Assembly: GCF_038502225.1 (NCBI RefSeq)
Contig: NW_027195520.1
Span: 108,810-172,809, forward strand
Reading direction: 5' to 3'
Origin: Cherax quadricarinatus
Taxonomy: Eukaryota > Arthropoda > Malacostraca > Decapoda > Parastacidae
Length of the DNA stretch: 64,000 nt
Part shown: positions 39,265-48,660 of the stretch, one piece after another
How positions within the stretch are numbered: position 1 is the stretch's first letter
Layout of the letters: each line of letters starts with the position of its first letter
The notes under the pieces: generated by a model
Told to the model about the DNA's origin: nothing
Databases searched by the model: none
What the model saw: only the letters and a program-made list of their open reading frames with translations
Translations under genes and position numbers: made by a program

Positions 39265-39303
39265 TTGTATTGATAAAGCCACTGGATGGCGAAACGTCTA
39301 CAA
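39265..39303 (+). ncRNA. Minimal hammerhead-like ribozyme motif, PLE family D
   Basis: Inverted twin of 38799-38837. TTGTA at 39265-39269 and TACAA at 39299-39303, with predicted cleavage after 39298 (GAAACGUC). AATAAAG follows. Confidence 0.68.
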
Positions 39304-39327
39304 TAAAGATACCCAGATGTTGCACAT

Positions 39328-42300
39328 GTGTCTTACTCTCATCTTGTCGGTATTATATACCATTCGTACACAACTCATCAAGGTGTTCACGGATCTTATT
39401 TGCAACACAATCAACTCCACGGAACAACAGAGCGCATTCCGGCAGATGGTCAGTACTCTCCTGAGAGTGTGCTTTCTGACCGAAGAGGAGACAGTGGATG
39501 CCATGAATTTGCAGGTTCTCAGAGCGGGCAGGATTCAGTCTCCAGCTCAGGAAACAACAGCGATGGAATAACCTCTGGGCCAAATCACACCCTCAAGGTC
39601 CTACAATGGAACATTCAGGGCCTGAGGGGCAAACAGCACCTCTTGCTGGAGGCAGTAATTCGGGATCGGGTTGACATCGTCTTGCTACAAGAAACTCTGA
39701 CTGTCCCGACTATGTGCCCAAGACTACCCGGTTTTGCTGGGTATTTTCGGCACATGGACCCGGGCATTCACTGCAGAGGCACAGCTGTATTTGTATCCAA
39801 TACAATACCTCACGAGGTTATAGCCAACCCTGTGGACTGTGGGGAGGATGTCGAGGTACAGGCCATCCTTGTGCACATACCTGGGGCGCCCATTACCATC
39901 TATAACATCTACAAGAACCCAAGACACACCCTCGACATTGCAGAGCTCCTCGCACTAGCACGCACTGAGTGTATTATTGTGGGTGGAGATTTCAACGCAC
40001 ATCACCCTATTCTGCACTCTCACTCAGCAACCAATGCTGCTGGCAGACATATAGCAATGCTCCTACACGATATTCCAGAGGTAAAGTTGCTAAACAATGG
40101 AGACCCCACACACCTGTTGGGTGGCTGCCTCGACCTTACCTTCGGGTCAAGACAACTCGCAGCAGGAGCCACATGGGAAACTCATCCTCACCTTGTCAGT
40201 GACCACTTTGCAGTGATCACCACCTTCAACATCAACAGGCCTCCCACAGTTGTGCTGCCTCCTAGATGGGACGTAAAGAGGGCCAACTGGAAGGTGTTCC
40301 AGGATTATCTTCATAACTGGTGGTCCACATACTCTCTATCTGAAGACTGTGATACGGCTGAACAGGAGCTAATCACTGTTCTCATCCAGGCAGCAGAGTG
40401 CGCAATTCCAAAGAAGTCCGCAGGACGCACTCACAAAAGAGACTGGTGGTTCTACAACGACGAGGTGCGGGAGCAGAACCACCGCATCAACTCTTTTAGG
40501 AAGCTATACAGGCGTAACCCTACGGCAGAGAACAGGAATACTCTGAGAGCCATTGTGCAGCATGCCCGCAGAATCTCTCTCAGAGTAAAAACTGAGAAAT
40601 GGCTGGAGTGGTGCTCAACATTCGGGCATCACACCACCTTATCTGAGATATGGGGCAAGCTCAACATAGCAACTGGCAAGAGCAAGCCGAGGCCACCAGC
40701 ACACCCGAACCCATCCCAGGAAGCAGAGAAACTAGTGGAGCTTTTCACTTCCAGGGGAGCCTCCACTCAGCTCCCACAGGACATCCGGAATATACAGACG
40801 GATCTTCTGCCACAGCGCCAGCTAACGATACAAGCTGCATGTGAGTCGGAAGATGTGACTGATGTAGACCTCACGGACTTGGAACTCCGACGTGCCATTA
40901 AGAACACAGGTGACACTGCCCCGGGCATCGATGGTGTGACGTACTCCATGATTGCACGGGCTGGGCAGAGTGGATGGGAGGCCATACTAGACGTCATTAA
41001 CAAGTCGTGGAGGGCCAGGACACTCCCAGCAGCTTGGAAGAAAGCTACAATCGTACCAATTCCAAAGCCCAAGGACCCAGGCAGTATGAGACCCATATCG
41101 CTGACCAGCTGCTTAGCCAAGACTGCTGAGAGGATGGTGTTAAACCGCCTCCTATGGAAACTTGGACCCTCTCATCATCACATATTTGGCTTCACCAAAG
41201 GAGTGGGAACAGCAGAGTGCATAACCACTCTACTAAGCCAGATTGCTGATAGCAACAAAAAACCTAGTATCGTCGTCTACCTCGACCTTGAGAAGGCATT
41301 TGAGCTAGCCAGCCCCACAGCAATTCTGGCAATACTAGCTCGGAAGGGAATCAAAGGACGCCTCCTGGCCTGGATAGAATCCTACCTTAGGGGCAGGCAG
41401 GCCTGTGTCAGCTTTCAGGGACACTACTCTTCCTTTAAAACCCTGGAAAACGGTACGCCACAAGGAGGTGTGCTCAGTCCTACCCTGTTTAACATCCTTA
41501 TGCAGGAACTTGTGAGCCTTCCCTTTCATAGTGGTACACAGCTCCTCAGCTATGCTGATGATCTTGCACTAGTAGTGAATGGGAAAGGCAATTTAGAACG
41601 ACAGGCTCAGAGAGCTTTGGACCTAATTACGCAGTCTTGCAAGGAACTAGGCCTCAAGATCTCGGCCGAGAAATCTCTTGCAATGATGTTCAAGGGACCA
41701 GATCCTATGAATAGATTACGTATTCAGGATATAGAACTTGAGTGGACAGGCTCCTACCTGTACTTGGGAATCTACATTGATAAAAAGCTGACCTTTCAGA
41801 AACAGGCCGAGTATGTCAGGTCACGTGCTCTACTCAGACTCAACGCCATGAGAGCCATGACGAGGCACCGTGCAGGGGCAAGCAAAGATGTACTTCGCTT
41901 GTACTATATACAAGCTATACGCTCGCTCATTGACTACAGTGCACCGGCTTTAGCTCATCTCTTCCCGCAGAGCAGGCAAAGGGTGGAGGTCGTACAAAAC
42001 CAGGCGATAAGAACTATGCTTGGTGCCCCCATCTGGACCAACACAGTATGTCTCAGATCTGAGGCCCGGCTTCCTTCCTTGGCTGACAGAGTAAGATACA
42101 TAAACGCCTGCAAAGTGGCCACGATTCTGCACCGGCAGCAAGGTACCCCACTAAGGAGACGGATATTAACAACCATGTCACAAGATCCCACACTCTTCAC
42201 GGACTACTCCTGGATTCGTTCGTTTTGTGCTGCTGGGCGGAAGCTGCTGCCTGTACAGCTGCTCTGTGAGAAGAGTTGTGACCTTCCTGTTGCTGGGTAC

Positions 42301-43275
42301 CATCCACCACCTCCCTGGCGCCCAGATCCAGCCGATGTTTTCATCATGCAGCTGCCCATCTCTAAGTGTCTCTGCAGTCGAGACACCCTCAGCAATCATG
42401 CTGAGACAAGCATGGCACTGGCAGAGGGAGGCACATGTGCAGTGTATTTCACAGATGGTTCTGTCGACCCTGATAGGAAGAGAGCAGCAGCTGGACTGTA
42501 CCACAATGGTCACACACAAGGCTGGCGACTCCCTGACCACTGCACGATCCTTCAAGCTGAGCTGGTGGCGATTCAGCAGGCATTGTCACATGCCCTACGA
42601 CATCGACTCCGACCTGTCATACATGTTGATTCCACCTCTGCAATCAATGCCCTCTCCCATCCTCAACCACAGGATAATGTTCACCTCATCACATCGATCC
42701 TGAGCATAATGACAGCCTTAGAAGTTCAGGGTAATAGATCGACATTGAACTGGATCCCCAGCCATGCTGGCATCCGGGGAAATGAGGCGGCAGATGATGC
42801 AGCCAAGGCAGCAACAGACTATCCACATGTTGGGATTACTGTCCCAATCAGCCTACGACAGACCAAACTGGTGGCTGCCAGAGCCACGAAACTTATGGGG
42901 GAGGTCTTAGGTGATACCCCATCTCAACAGTGGTACCGAGCAGCGACTCAGGGAGAACCCCCTCCATATGATAGAAGCTGGTCCAGAGCGCAGTGTACCG
43001 CCATCCATCGGCTTCGTTTGGGCTTTCCCACAGCCAAGATGATGGTAGACAAGGCTCAGGAGGAGATGTGCCAGTACTGTCAGCACGTTGTCCAGCGGCC
43101 CCTAACACACTATCTTCTAGAGTGCGAAGCTACTGAGACACTCCGCAGGCAACTAGGGGTGATATTCCCTCCCGAAGAGGACCCAGAGATGACTGCGGCC
43201 ACACTAGTGTATCATGGGGTCAACGAACCAGACAAGCTGTTTCCTGTAATAATGACATATCCTCCTCCTCGCTAG
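39328..43275 (+). CDS. LINE alpha ORF2: endonuclease, reverse transcriptase, RNase H, zinc motif
   Basis: The open frame is 1315 codons, but the first ~85 come from PLE-D and from sequence overlapping ORF1. The conserved protein starts near 39590 (LKVLQWNIQGLRGKQHLLLEAV). Endonuclease: LLQETLTV, IIVGGDFNAHHP and SDHFAVITTF. RT: APGIDGVTYSMI, VYLDLEKAFE (motif A), NGTPQGGVLSPTLFNIL (B) and SYADDLALVV (C, 41548 onward). RNase H: VYFTDGSVDP (about 42445), LQAELVAIQQAL, HVDSTSAINAL and LNWIPSHAGIRGNEAADDAA. The C-terminal CCHC is CQYCQHVVQRPLTHYLLEC. All catalytic residues are present. I see no ATG for ORF2 upstream of the endonuclease outside PLE-D. Confidence 0.92.
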   Translation: MSYSHLVGIIYHSYTTHQGVHGSYLQHNQLHGTTERIPADGQYSPESVLSDRRGDSGCHEFAGSQSGQDSVSSSGNNSDGITSGPNHTLKVLQWNIQGLRGKQHLLLEAVIRDRVDIVLLQETLTVPTMCPRLPGFAGYFRHMDPGIHCRGTAVFVSNTIPHEVIANPVDCGEDVEVQAILVHIPGAPITIYNIYKNPRHTLDIAELLALARTECIIVGGDFNAHHPILHSHSATNAAGRHIAMLLHDIPEVKLLNNGDPTHLLGGCLDLTFGSRQLAAGATWETHPHLVSDHFAVITTFNINRPPTVVLPPRWDVKRANWKVFQDYLHNWWSTYSLSEDCDTAEQELITVLIQAAECAIPKKSAGRTHKRDWWFYNDEVREQNHRINSFRKLYRRNPTAENRNTLRAIVQHARRISLRVKTEKWLEWCSTFGHHTTLSEIWGKLNIATGKSKPRPPAHPNPSQEAEKLVELFTSRGASTQLPQDIRNIQTDLLPQRQLTIQAACESEDVTDVDLTDLELRRAIKNTGDTAPGIDGVTYSMIARAGQSGWEAILDVINKSWRARTLPAAWKKATIVPIPKPKDPGSMRPISLTSCLAKTAERMVLNRLLWKLGPSHHHIFGFTKGVGTAECITTLLSQIADSNKKPSIVVYLDLEKAFELASPTAILAILARKGIKGRLLAWIESYLRGRQACVSFQGHYSSFKTLENGTPQGGVLSPTLFNILMQELVSLPFHSGTQLLSYADDLALVVNGKGNLERQAQRALDLITQSCKELGLKISAEKSLAMMFKGPDPMNRLRIQDIELEWTGSYLYLGIYIDKKLTFQKQAEYVRSRALLRLNAMRAMTRHRAGASKDVLRLYYIQAIRSLIDYSAPALAHLFPQSRQRVEVVQNQAIRTMLGAPIWTNTVCLRSEARLPSLADRVRYINACKVATILHRQQGTPLRRRILTTMSQDPTLFTDYSWIRSFCAAGRKLLPVQLLCEKSCDLPVAGYHPPPPWRPDPADVFIMQLPISKCLCSRDTLSNHAETSMALAEGGTCAVYFTDGSVDPDRKRAAAGLYHNGHTQGWRLPDHCTILQAELVAIQQALSHALRHRLRPVIHVDSTSAINALSHPQPQDNVHLITSILSIMTALEVQGNRSTLNWIPSHAGIRGNEAADDAAKAATDYPHVGITVPISLRQTKLVAARATKLMGEVLGDTPSQQWYRAATQGEPPPYDRSWSRAQCTAIHRLRLGFPTAKMMVDKAQEEMCQYCQHVVQRPLTHYLLECEATETLRRQLGVIFPPEEDPEMTAATLVYHGVNEPDKLFPVIMTYPPPR
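39349..39361 (+). other. GUCGGU-type hairpin, family D
   Basis: GGTAT, TAT, ATACC after GTC, at the long end of PLE-D about 50 nt past the predicted cleavage site. Confidence 0.6.
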
Positions 43276-43456
43276 TGTCCATAGTTACATATGGTGTCGC
43301 TTATGAGATGCACCAGTTGAACTGACCAGAGGGGCGCTTGAGCGGCATGCGTCGCATCATTGTGGAAACCTTTCTCCATCGGGAGCCAGAGACGGGTCAT
43401 CGCAAGATTGGGACCCGTGCCAGGACTATGGTCTTGGCGAACATTATACATACATA
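43276..43456 (+). other. LINE alpha 3' UTR and tail
   Basis: 180 bp of non-coding sequence ending in a short CATACATACA repeat directly before the duplicated CAACCCCAG. Confidence 0.7.
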
Positions 43457-43560
43457 CAACCCCAGGTAGATCCGTGTGTGACTTGAAAAAGCCCACTGTG
43501 TGGGTGAAACGTTGTCAATAAAGGATCACATTATACTGCATTTGTGTTTATATTTCCAGA
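43457..43560 (+). mobile_element. PLE-C terminal repeat, right part after LINE alpha
   Basis: It continues the PLE-C arm interrupted at 37268 (CCCCAGGTAGATCCG versus CCCCAGGTAGTTCTG at 35210) and extends through the ribozyme to ATTTGTGTTTATATT. Confidence 0.85.
43479..43517 (+). ncRNA. Minimal hammerhead-like ribozyme motif, PLE family C
   Basis: TGAC (43479-43482) with GTCA (43514-43517). Core UUGAAAA plus an extra A. Stem II GCCCAC/GUGGGU ends with a G-U pair. GAAACGUU has its cleavage base U where the 35227 copy has A. Both are permitted cleavage bases. Confidence 0.66.
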
Positions 43561-43987
43561 GTGGCAGGAATAACCAAGACAGTGTATGTTGCGAAGTGGC
43601 TGCGAGCGGATCATTCATTTGGAAGCTCTTCAGGCACATCTCAAATCACTATCAATTTTTTCTGTAGCTTCTTCAGTCCTCAAATTCCCATTCTGAAAAT
43701 TCAAAGCATCAAGCTATTATAAAGATGCATTGTCATCTTTTGGTTAAATATAAACTTGTCTGTTAGAACTTGAAATGTAGCAGCGAGTGACTTCTGACTT
43801 TTCTCCAGGTGCCAGTCCAGCATCATGACTAGTCAAAGAGAGCATAGTGATTACTGAACAAAGACTCGAATCTCTAGAATTCATCTCACCTAATGATTTA
43901 CATTGGTTCAGCACTTTTCAAAAATGATAATCCAGAAAGCAGTGAACTGAATTTAACTTAAATGTAAGTGCTGAAGACAAGAAAATG
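43561..43987. other. No feature recognised
   Basis: Unique-looking AT-rich sequence between the PLE-C end and the CR1 3' terminus. No coding pattern. Confidence 0.4.
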
Positions 43988-44226
43988 GAACATAAGAACA
44001 TAAGAACATAGGAAAGGAGGAAAACTGCAGCAGGCCTGTTGGCCCATTCTAGGCAAGTCCTTTACAATTCATCCAACTAACAAAACATTTGCCCAACCCA
44101 ATTTTCTATGCTACCCAAGAAATAAGCTCTGATGTGCAAGTCCCACTCAAATCCAACCCCTCCCACTCATGTACTTATCCAACCTAAATTTGAAACTACC
44201 CAAAGTCCTAGCCTCAATCACCCAAC

Positions 44227-44238
44227 TAGGTAGACTGT
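44227..44238 (+). repeat. Left 12-bp target-site duplication of PLE-A in CR1
   Basis: TAGGTAGACTGT, repeated at 44709-44720. Confidence 0.85.
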
Positions 44239-44310
44239 TGAACATTAAAATGGTATAAAATACCGACAGGTTGTTAGGTAAGACAAATGCAACAGTTAGG
44301 TATCTTTATT

Positions 44311-44349
44311 TCGAAACGTTTCGCCTACACAGTAGGCTTCTTCAGTCGA
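44311..44349 (-). ncRNA. Minimal hammerhead-like ribozyme motif, PLE family A
   Basis: Identical to 6958-6996: TCGA/TCGA stem I, CUGAAGA, GCCUAC/GUAGGC, GAAACGUU. Confidence 0.7.
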
Positions 44350-44628
44350 GTACAGAAAAGTTGATAGAAGCAGAAGATACTTGAAGACGATGTAATCAGT
44401 CCATCACCCTTAAAGTTTGAGGTGGTCAGTCCCTCAGTCTGGAGAAGAGCATTGTTCCAAGGTATGAAACAATATGGAGATGAAGTGACAGGATGGAACC
44501 TTATATAGTGCCAGGAGGTGAGACGTAGGTCACTAGGAGAGGTAAGAACTCAGATGTTGGGAGGACAGGTCCCTCTCAAATCCAGCCGTTCTCACCAGCA
44601 GAGGTTGTCGAAGTTGATTGTAGGTCTT

Positions 44629-47565
44629 CTAGCAACTTTTCTGTACTCGACTGAAGAAGCCTACTGTGTAGGCGATACGTTTCGAAATAAAGATACCTAA
44701 CTGTTGCGTAGGTAGACTGTCCCACTCATCAACTACCCTTTTTCCAAACCAATACTTTCCTATGTCCTTTCTAAATCTAAACTTATCTAATTTAAATCCA
44801 TTACTGGGGGTTCTCTCTTGGAGAGATATCCTCAAGACCTTATTAATATCCCCTTTATTAATACCTATCTTCCACTTATACACTTCGATCAGGTCTCCCC
44901 TCATTCTTCGTCTAACAAGTGAATGTAATTTAAGAGTCTTCAATCTTTCTTCATAAGGAAGATTTCTAATGCTATGTATTAATTTAGTCATCCTACGCTG
45001 AATGTTTTCTAACGAATTTATGTCCATTCTGTAATATGGAGACCAGAATTGAGCTGCATAATCTAGGTGAGGCCTTACTAATGATGTATAAAGCTGCAGT
45101 ATGACCTCTGGACTTCTGTTGCTTACACTTCTTGATATAAATCCCAGTAATCTATTTGCCTTATTACGTACACTTAGGCATTGCTGTCTTGGTTTAAGGT
45201 TGCTGCTCACCATAACCCCCAAGTCCTTTTCGCAATCTGTGTGGCTAAGTTCTACATCATTTAACTTATAAGTGCTAGGGTTATGGACACTCCCGAGCTT
45301 CAGAACCTTGCATTTATCTACATTGAACTGCATCTGCCACTTTTCTGACCAAGAATACAGTTTGTTTAAATCCTCCTGAAGTTCCCTAACATCTACGTTT
45401 GAATCAATTATCCTACCTATCTTTGTGTCATCGGCGAATTTGCTCATATCACTAGTAACTTCCTCGTCAAGATCATTGATATATATTATAAACAACAACG
45501 GGCCCAAGACTGATCCCTGTGGAACGCCACTTGTTACAGATCCCCACTCAGATTTAACCCCATTTATGGACACTCTCTGCTTCCTGTCTGTGAGCCATGA
45601 CTCGATCCACGAGAGCACTTTTCCCCCAATGCCATGAGCTGCCACTTTCTTTAACAGTCTTTGGTGTGGAACTCTATCAAAAGCCTTACTAAAATCTAAG
45701 TAAATAATATCAAATTCTTTATCGTGGTCAACAGCCTCAAAAGCTGTACTGAAGAAAGTTAATAAATTAGTTAGACAAGAACTGCCTCTTGTGAATCCAT
45801 GCTGAGTATCATTAATCAAGCTATGCTTATCGAGATGGCTTCTTATAATCTCAGCTATAATTGACTCTAGTAATTTGCTTACAATTGAGGTCAGGCTTAT
45901 TGGGCGGTAATTAGATGGTAACGACTTGTCCCCTATTTTAAAAATAGGAATTACATTAGCCATCTTCCACATATCAGACACTACACCTGTTTGAAGAGAA
46001 AAATTAAAAATATTAGTTAATGGTTCACAGAGTTCCATTTTGCATTCCTTAAGAACCCTTGAAAAACCCTCATCAGGACCCGGTGACTTATTTTGCTTCA
46101 GTCGGTCTATCTGCTTCACAACCATTTCACTAGTGAATATGTTGTTACATAATTTATCTTCTTCAGGCCCACTATAAAAATTAATTACTGGAATATTATT
46201 AGTGTCTTCCTGTGTAAAAACCGAGAGAAAATAATTATTTAAAACCGAGCCCATTTCATTCTCTTTGTCAGTAAGATGCCCATAGTTATTTTTAAGGGGA
46301 CCTATCTTATCTCTAACTTTTGTTCTATATACCTGGAGAAAACTTTTTGGGTTAGTTTTAGAATCCCTAGCAACTTTAATTTCATAGTCCCTTTCAGATT
46401 TTCTTATACCCTTTTTAATGTCCCTCTTAATGTCAATATTCTGATTCATAAGATGACCCTCGCCTCTTTTGATACGCCTATAAATTCCTTTCTTATGCCC
46501 TAATAGATATTTCAGCCTATTATTCATCCATTTTGGGTCATTTCTATTTGATCTAATTTCTTTATATGGGATAAACGTTCTTTGAGCCTCATGTATAGTG
46601 TTCAGAAAACTGTCATATTGATAGCTCTCTTCGTTACCCCAGTCAACAGATGATAAGTGTTCTCTAAGCCCATCGTAATCTGCTAAGCGAAAATCTGGGA
46701 CTGTTACTAAGTTATCCCTACTATCATACTTCCATTCAATGCTAAATGTAATTGATTTGTGGTTGCTAGCACCCAGTTCCTCTGAAACTTCTAAATTATT
46801 AACAAGGGATTCATTGTTTGCCAGAACTAAGTCAAGCAGGTTATTACCCCTTGTAGGTTCTGTCACAAACTGCTTCAAAAAACAATCCTGAACTACTTCT
46901 AAGAAGTCGTATGATTCTAAATTCCCAGTCAAGAAATTCCAATCAATATGACTAAAGTTAAAATCTCCTAGAATTACTACATTATCGTGCCTTGTGGCCC
47001 TAACAATTTCCTCCCATAGCAGTCTCCCCTGGTCCCTATCTAAGTTTGGGGGACGGTATATCACACCTAAAATTATTTTTTCATGCCCCTCTGAAAATTC
47101 TATCCAAACAGACTCTGTATGTGTTGCTTCAGACTTAATACCCGTTTTTATGCAACAGTTCAAGCGATCTCGGACATACAATGCCACCCCACCCCCCTTC
47201 CCGACACTTCTATCTACTTGGAACAATTTAAAACCCTGAATGTGACATTCCGCAGGCATGTCCCGAGTTTTTTAATTAAACCACGTCTCAGTTAAGGCAA
47301 ATACATCAATGTTACCTGCACTAGCAATTAGTCTCAACTCGTCCATCTTATTCCTAGCACTGCGACTATTTGTGTAATATATATTTAAAGACCCTCCCCT
47401 GCCTTTACCCTTCCTGCTCCTTTCTGTTATTCCACTAAACCTATTACTGTCCTTGTCAATTAGTGCCACTGGCTTTCCAATATCCACCTCATTTTGCCTA
47501 TTACTAGTTCTCCTAGTACTCATATTACTACACTGTGACTTCACTGTTTTCCCGCCAAAACCCAT
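44629..47565 (-). pseudogene. CR1 ORF2: endonuclease and reverse transcriptase, one stop plus PLE-altered end
   Basis: A single frame from 47565 is interrupted only by a TAA at about 47272 (after ALTETWFN, the endonuclease Glu region) and is then open to 44629. Endonuclease: ALYVRDRLNC, LGVIYRPPN, VVILGDFNFSHIDW and SNHKSITF. RT: KSPGPDEG, NYRPISLTSI, GFTRGSSCLTNLL, IIYLDFSKAFDRVPH (A), SGVPQGSVLGPLLFIIYINDL (B) and KFADDTKIG (C, intact). The final residues after VVDEWDSLP derive from PLE-A; the plus-strand copy shows the normal end SWVIEARTLGSFKFRLDKYMSG. The protein nicks DNA and copies CR1 RNA. Confidence 0.9.
44647..44685 (+). ncRNA. Broken hammerhead-like motif, PLE family A (GAUA core)
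   Basis: All elements match 7307-7345 except that GAAAC reads GATAC, replacing a conserved core adenosine (A14). By hammerhead knowledge this should abolish or greatly reduce cleavage. It makes a natural inactive control. Confidence 0.6.
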
Positions 47566-47579
47566 ACCACTAACTATTC

Positions 47580-48545
47580 CTAGTTTAAAGACCTAACAGC
47601 TCCCTCCTCTGCGTTGGCCAGTGCTCCCACCCCACACCTAGATAAGTGAACCCCATCCCTGGCATACATGTCATTTCTGCCATAGAAGAGGTCCCAGTTG
47701 TCAATGAATGTTACCGCATTTTCCTTACAGTATTTGTCCAGCCAGCAATTGACACCAATTGCTCTGGACAACCATTCATTTCCAACTCCTCTCCTTGGCA
47801 AAATGCCACATATGACAGGTTTCCCACCCTTCCTCCTAATTATCTCTATTGCTGACCTATACCTGCTAATCAGGTCCTCACTCCTACGTCTGCCAACATC
47901 GTTGCCTCCAGCACTGAGACAGATAATAGGATTTCTCCCATTACCTCTCATGATGTCATCCAGACGGCTAACAATATCCTTCATCCCAGCCCCAGGAAAA
48001 CACACTCTCTGCCTCCTACTCCTATCCTTCAAGCAGAATGCCCTATCCATGTACCTAATCTGGCTATCCCCAACAACAACAATGTTTTTACCTTCCTTGG
48101 CGTCGTCCGTCGTGATGCTCCCAGTAGTCGACTCACCTTCGCCAGGTAGCATTACACCACTTGTAGAATTTGTCAAGACGTTTTCGATGGTCTTCGTTGG
48201 GGTTTCTAGGGATGTCTCACTCACGTCTGTCAATGCTTCTTTGGTGCTCGTTGTGGCATTCCCAGTAGAACACTCACATTCGTCAGGTAGCACCGAGAAT
48301 GGGTTGGAAGTTTCCACGGTAGTCTTCTGGTTTCTCGTTGTTTCTGCCTCTCCAACCGTTTTCTTGATCCTCAGCTTGGTTCCATGTTGCCCGGCCACTG
48401 ACCAAGCTCCCCTCTTAACCTGATGACTCACAACAGGAGGATTACTACGAATCCTCTTGTTCTCCTCCGTTAATCGCCGTATCTCCAGCATAGCAACTCT
48501 GAGCTCTTCTCTCAGCTGCTGGTAAAGTTGCTCAAGAGAGGGCAT
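47580..48545 (-). CDS. CR1 ORF1: coiled coil plus SGNH/GDSL-type esterase
   Basis: 321 residues. A short N-terminal coiled-coil-like helix lies at residues 3-32 (LEQLYQQLREELRVAMLEIRRLTEENKRI). A Ser/Thr-rich linker leads to a complete SGNH esterase: block I VVVGDSQIRYMD with the nucleophile Ser161, block III SAGGNDVG (213-216 GGND) and block V DGVHLS (297-302). Esterase ORF1s are characteristic of many CR1/L2 elements, where they may act on lipids or assist RNP trafficking; the exact role is unsettled. The frame is open from the ATG and its stop lies 14 nt before ORF2. No damage is seen. Confidence 0.88.
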   Translation of the reverse strand: MPSLEQLYQQLREELRVAMLEIRRLTEENKRIRSNPPVVSHQVKRGAWSVAGQHGTKLRIKKTVGEAETTRNQKTTVETSNPFSVLPDECECSTGNATTSTKEALTDVSETSLETPTKTIENVLTNSTSGVMLPGEGESTTGSITTDDAKEGKNIVVVGDSQIRYMDRAFCLKDRSRRQRVCFPGAGMKDIVSRLDDIMRGNGRNPIICLSAGGNDVGRRRSEDLISRYRSAIEIIRRKGGKPVICGILPRRGVGNEWLSRAIGVNCWLDKYCKENAVTFIDNWDLFYGRNDMYARDGVHLSRCGVGALANAEEGAVRSLN

Positions 48546-48660
48546 CCTGGTTCAGATTCACAGAGAGCACACAAACAGGTCTTCACAGAGCTAAGTACAC
48601 GTCACCACCAACGTGGTGGTTGCTGCTCACAGCTACTGTCATCACCTTGGTCTACACACA

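Larger units (their letters stand above)
38763..39372. mobile_element. PLE-D insertion: two terminal-repeat parts in inverted orientation
   Basis: A minus-oriented copy (about 38763-39180) is followed by a plus-oriented partial copy (about 39180-39372). There is no coding sequence. The left end begins AGAGTAAGACACATGTGC, and the right end carries the longer terminus with GTCGGTATTATATACC. It contains a small GTA repeat at 39059-39072. Confidence 0.88.
37317..39571 (+). pseudogene. LINE alpha ORF1 (gag-like, three CCHC knuckles), split by PLE-D
   Basis: It starts at ATG 37317. The N-terminal half is basic and ends in an RRM-like stretch (FKVKSYGDHRTHYGVVSYLESRHNLKFKIWF). Zinc knuckles lie at about 38040-38220: CFKCQRYGHLGALC, CGVCSQHHPTEEC and CPNCRQKHHAWNPRC. 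A Gln/Pro/Arg-rich tail follows. At 38762 the frame enters PLE-D; after the duplicated 13 bp (39373-39385) it resumes as VFTDLICNTINSTEQQSAFRQMVSTLLRVCFLTEEE and stops at 39571. The insertion plus duplication is 623 bp, which moves the reading frame. ORF1 proteins package element RNA. Confidence 0.87.
37269..43456 (+). mobile_element. LINE alpha: full-length non-LTR retrotransposon with RNase H
   Basis: It has a short 5' UTR of about 48 bp, ORF1 with three zinc knuckles, ORF2 with endonuclease-RT-RNase H-zinc motif, and a 3' UTR ending in a CATA-type repeat (43447-43456). A 9-bp duplication flanks it. The only visible damage is the 610-bp PLE-D insertion at 38763-39372 inside ORF1. Domain content fits the I/Jockey supergroup clades that carry RNase H. 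A second, shattered copy lies on the minus strand at 28185-36662. Confidence 0.88.
44239..44708. mobile_element. PLE-A insertion in CR1, inverted pair
   Basis: A minus-oriented terminal repeat (about 44239-44620) is followed by a short plus-oriented end (about 44625-44708). The left end has the long terminus (ATTAAAATGG, GGTATAAAATACC) and the right end stops after AACTGTTGCG. There is no coding capacity of its own. It changes the last ~30 residues of CR1 ORF2. Confidence 0.87.
43988..48660 (-). mobile_element. CR1 non-LTR retrotransposon, nearly intact
   Basis: On the minus strand: a 5' UTR (to about 48660), ORF1 esterase (48545-47580), ORF2 (47565 to about 44640) and a 3' UTR ending in an ATAAGAAC/GTTCTTAT octamer repeat at 43988-44010, the CR1 hallmark. 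Damage is limited to one in-frame stop in ORF2 and a PLE-A insertion in its last codons. A second copy (plus) lies at 31243-36388. Confidence 0.9.

Noticed and set aside
47698..48423. 241-codon plus-strand frame opposite CR1 ORF1
   Set aside because: Antisense shadow of the esterase ORF; hydrophobic composition follows from the complementary codons.
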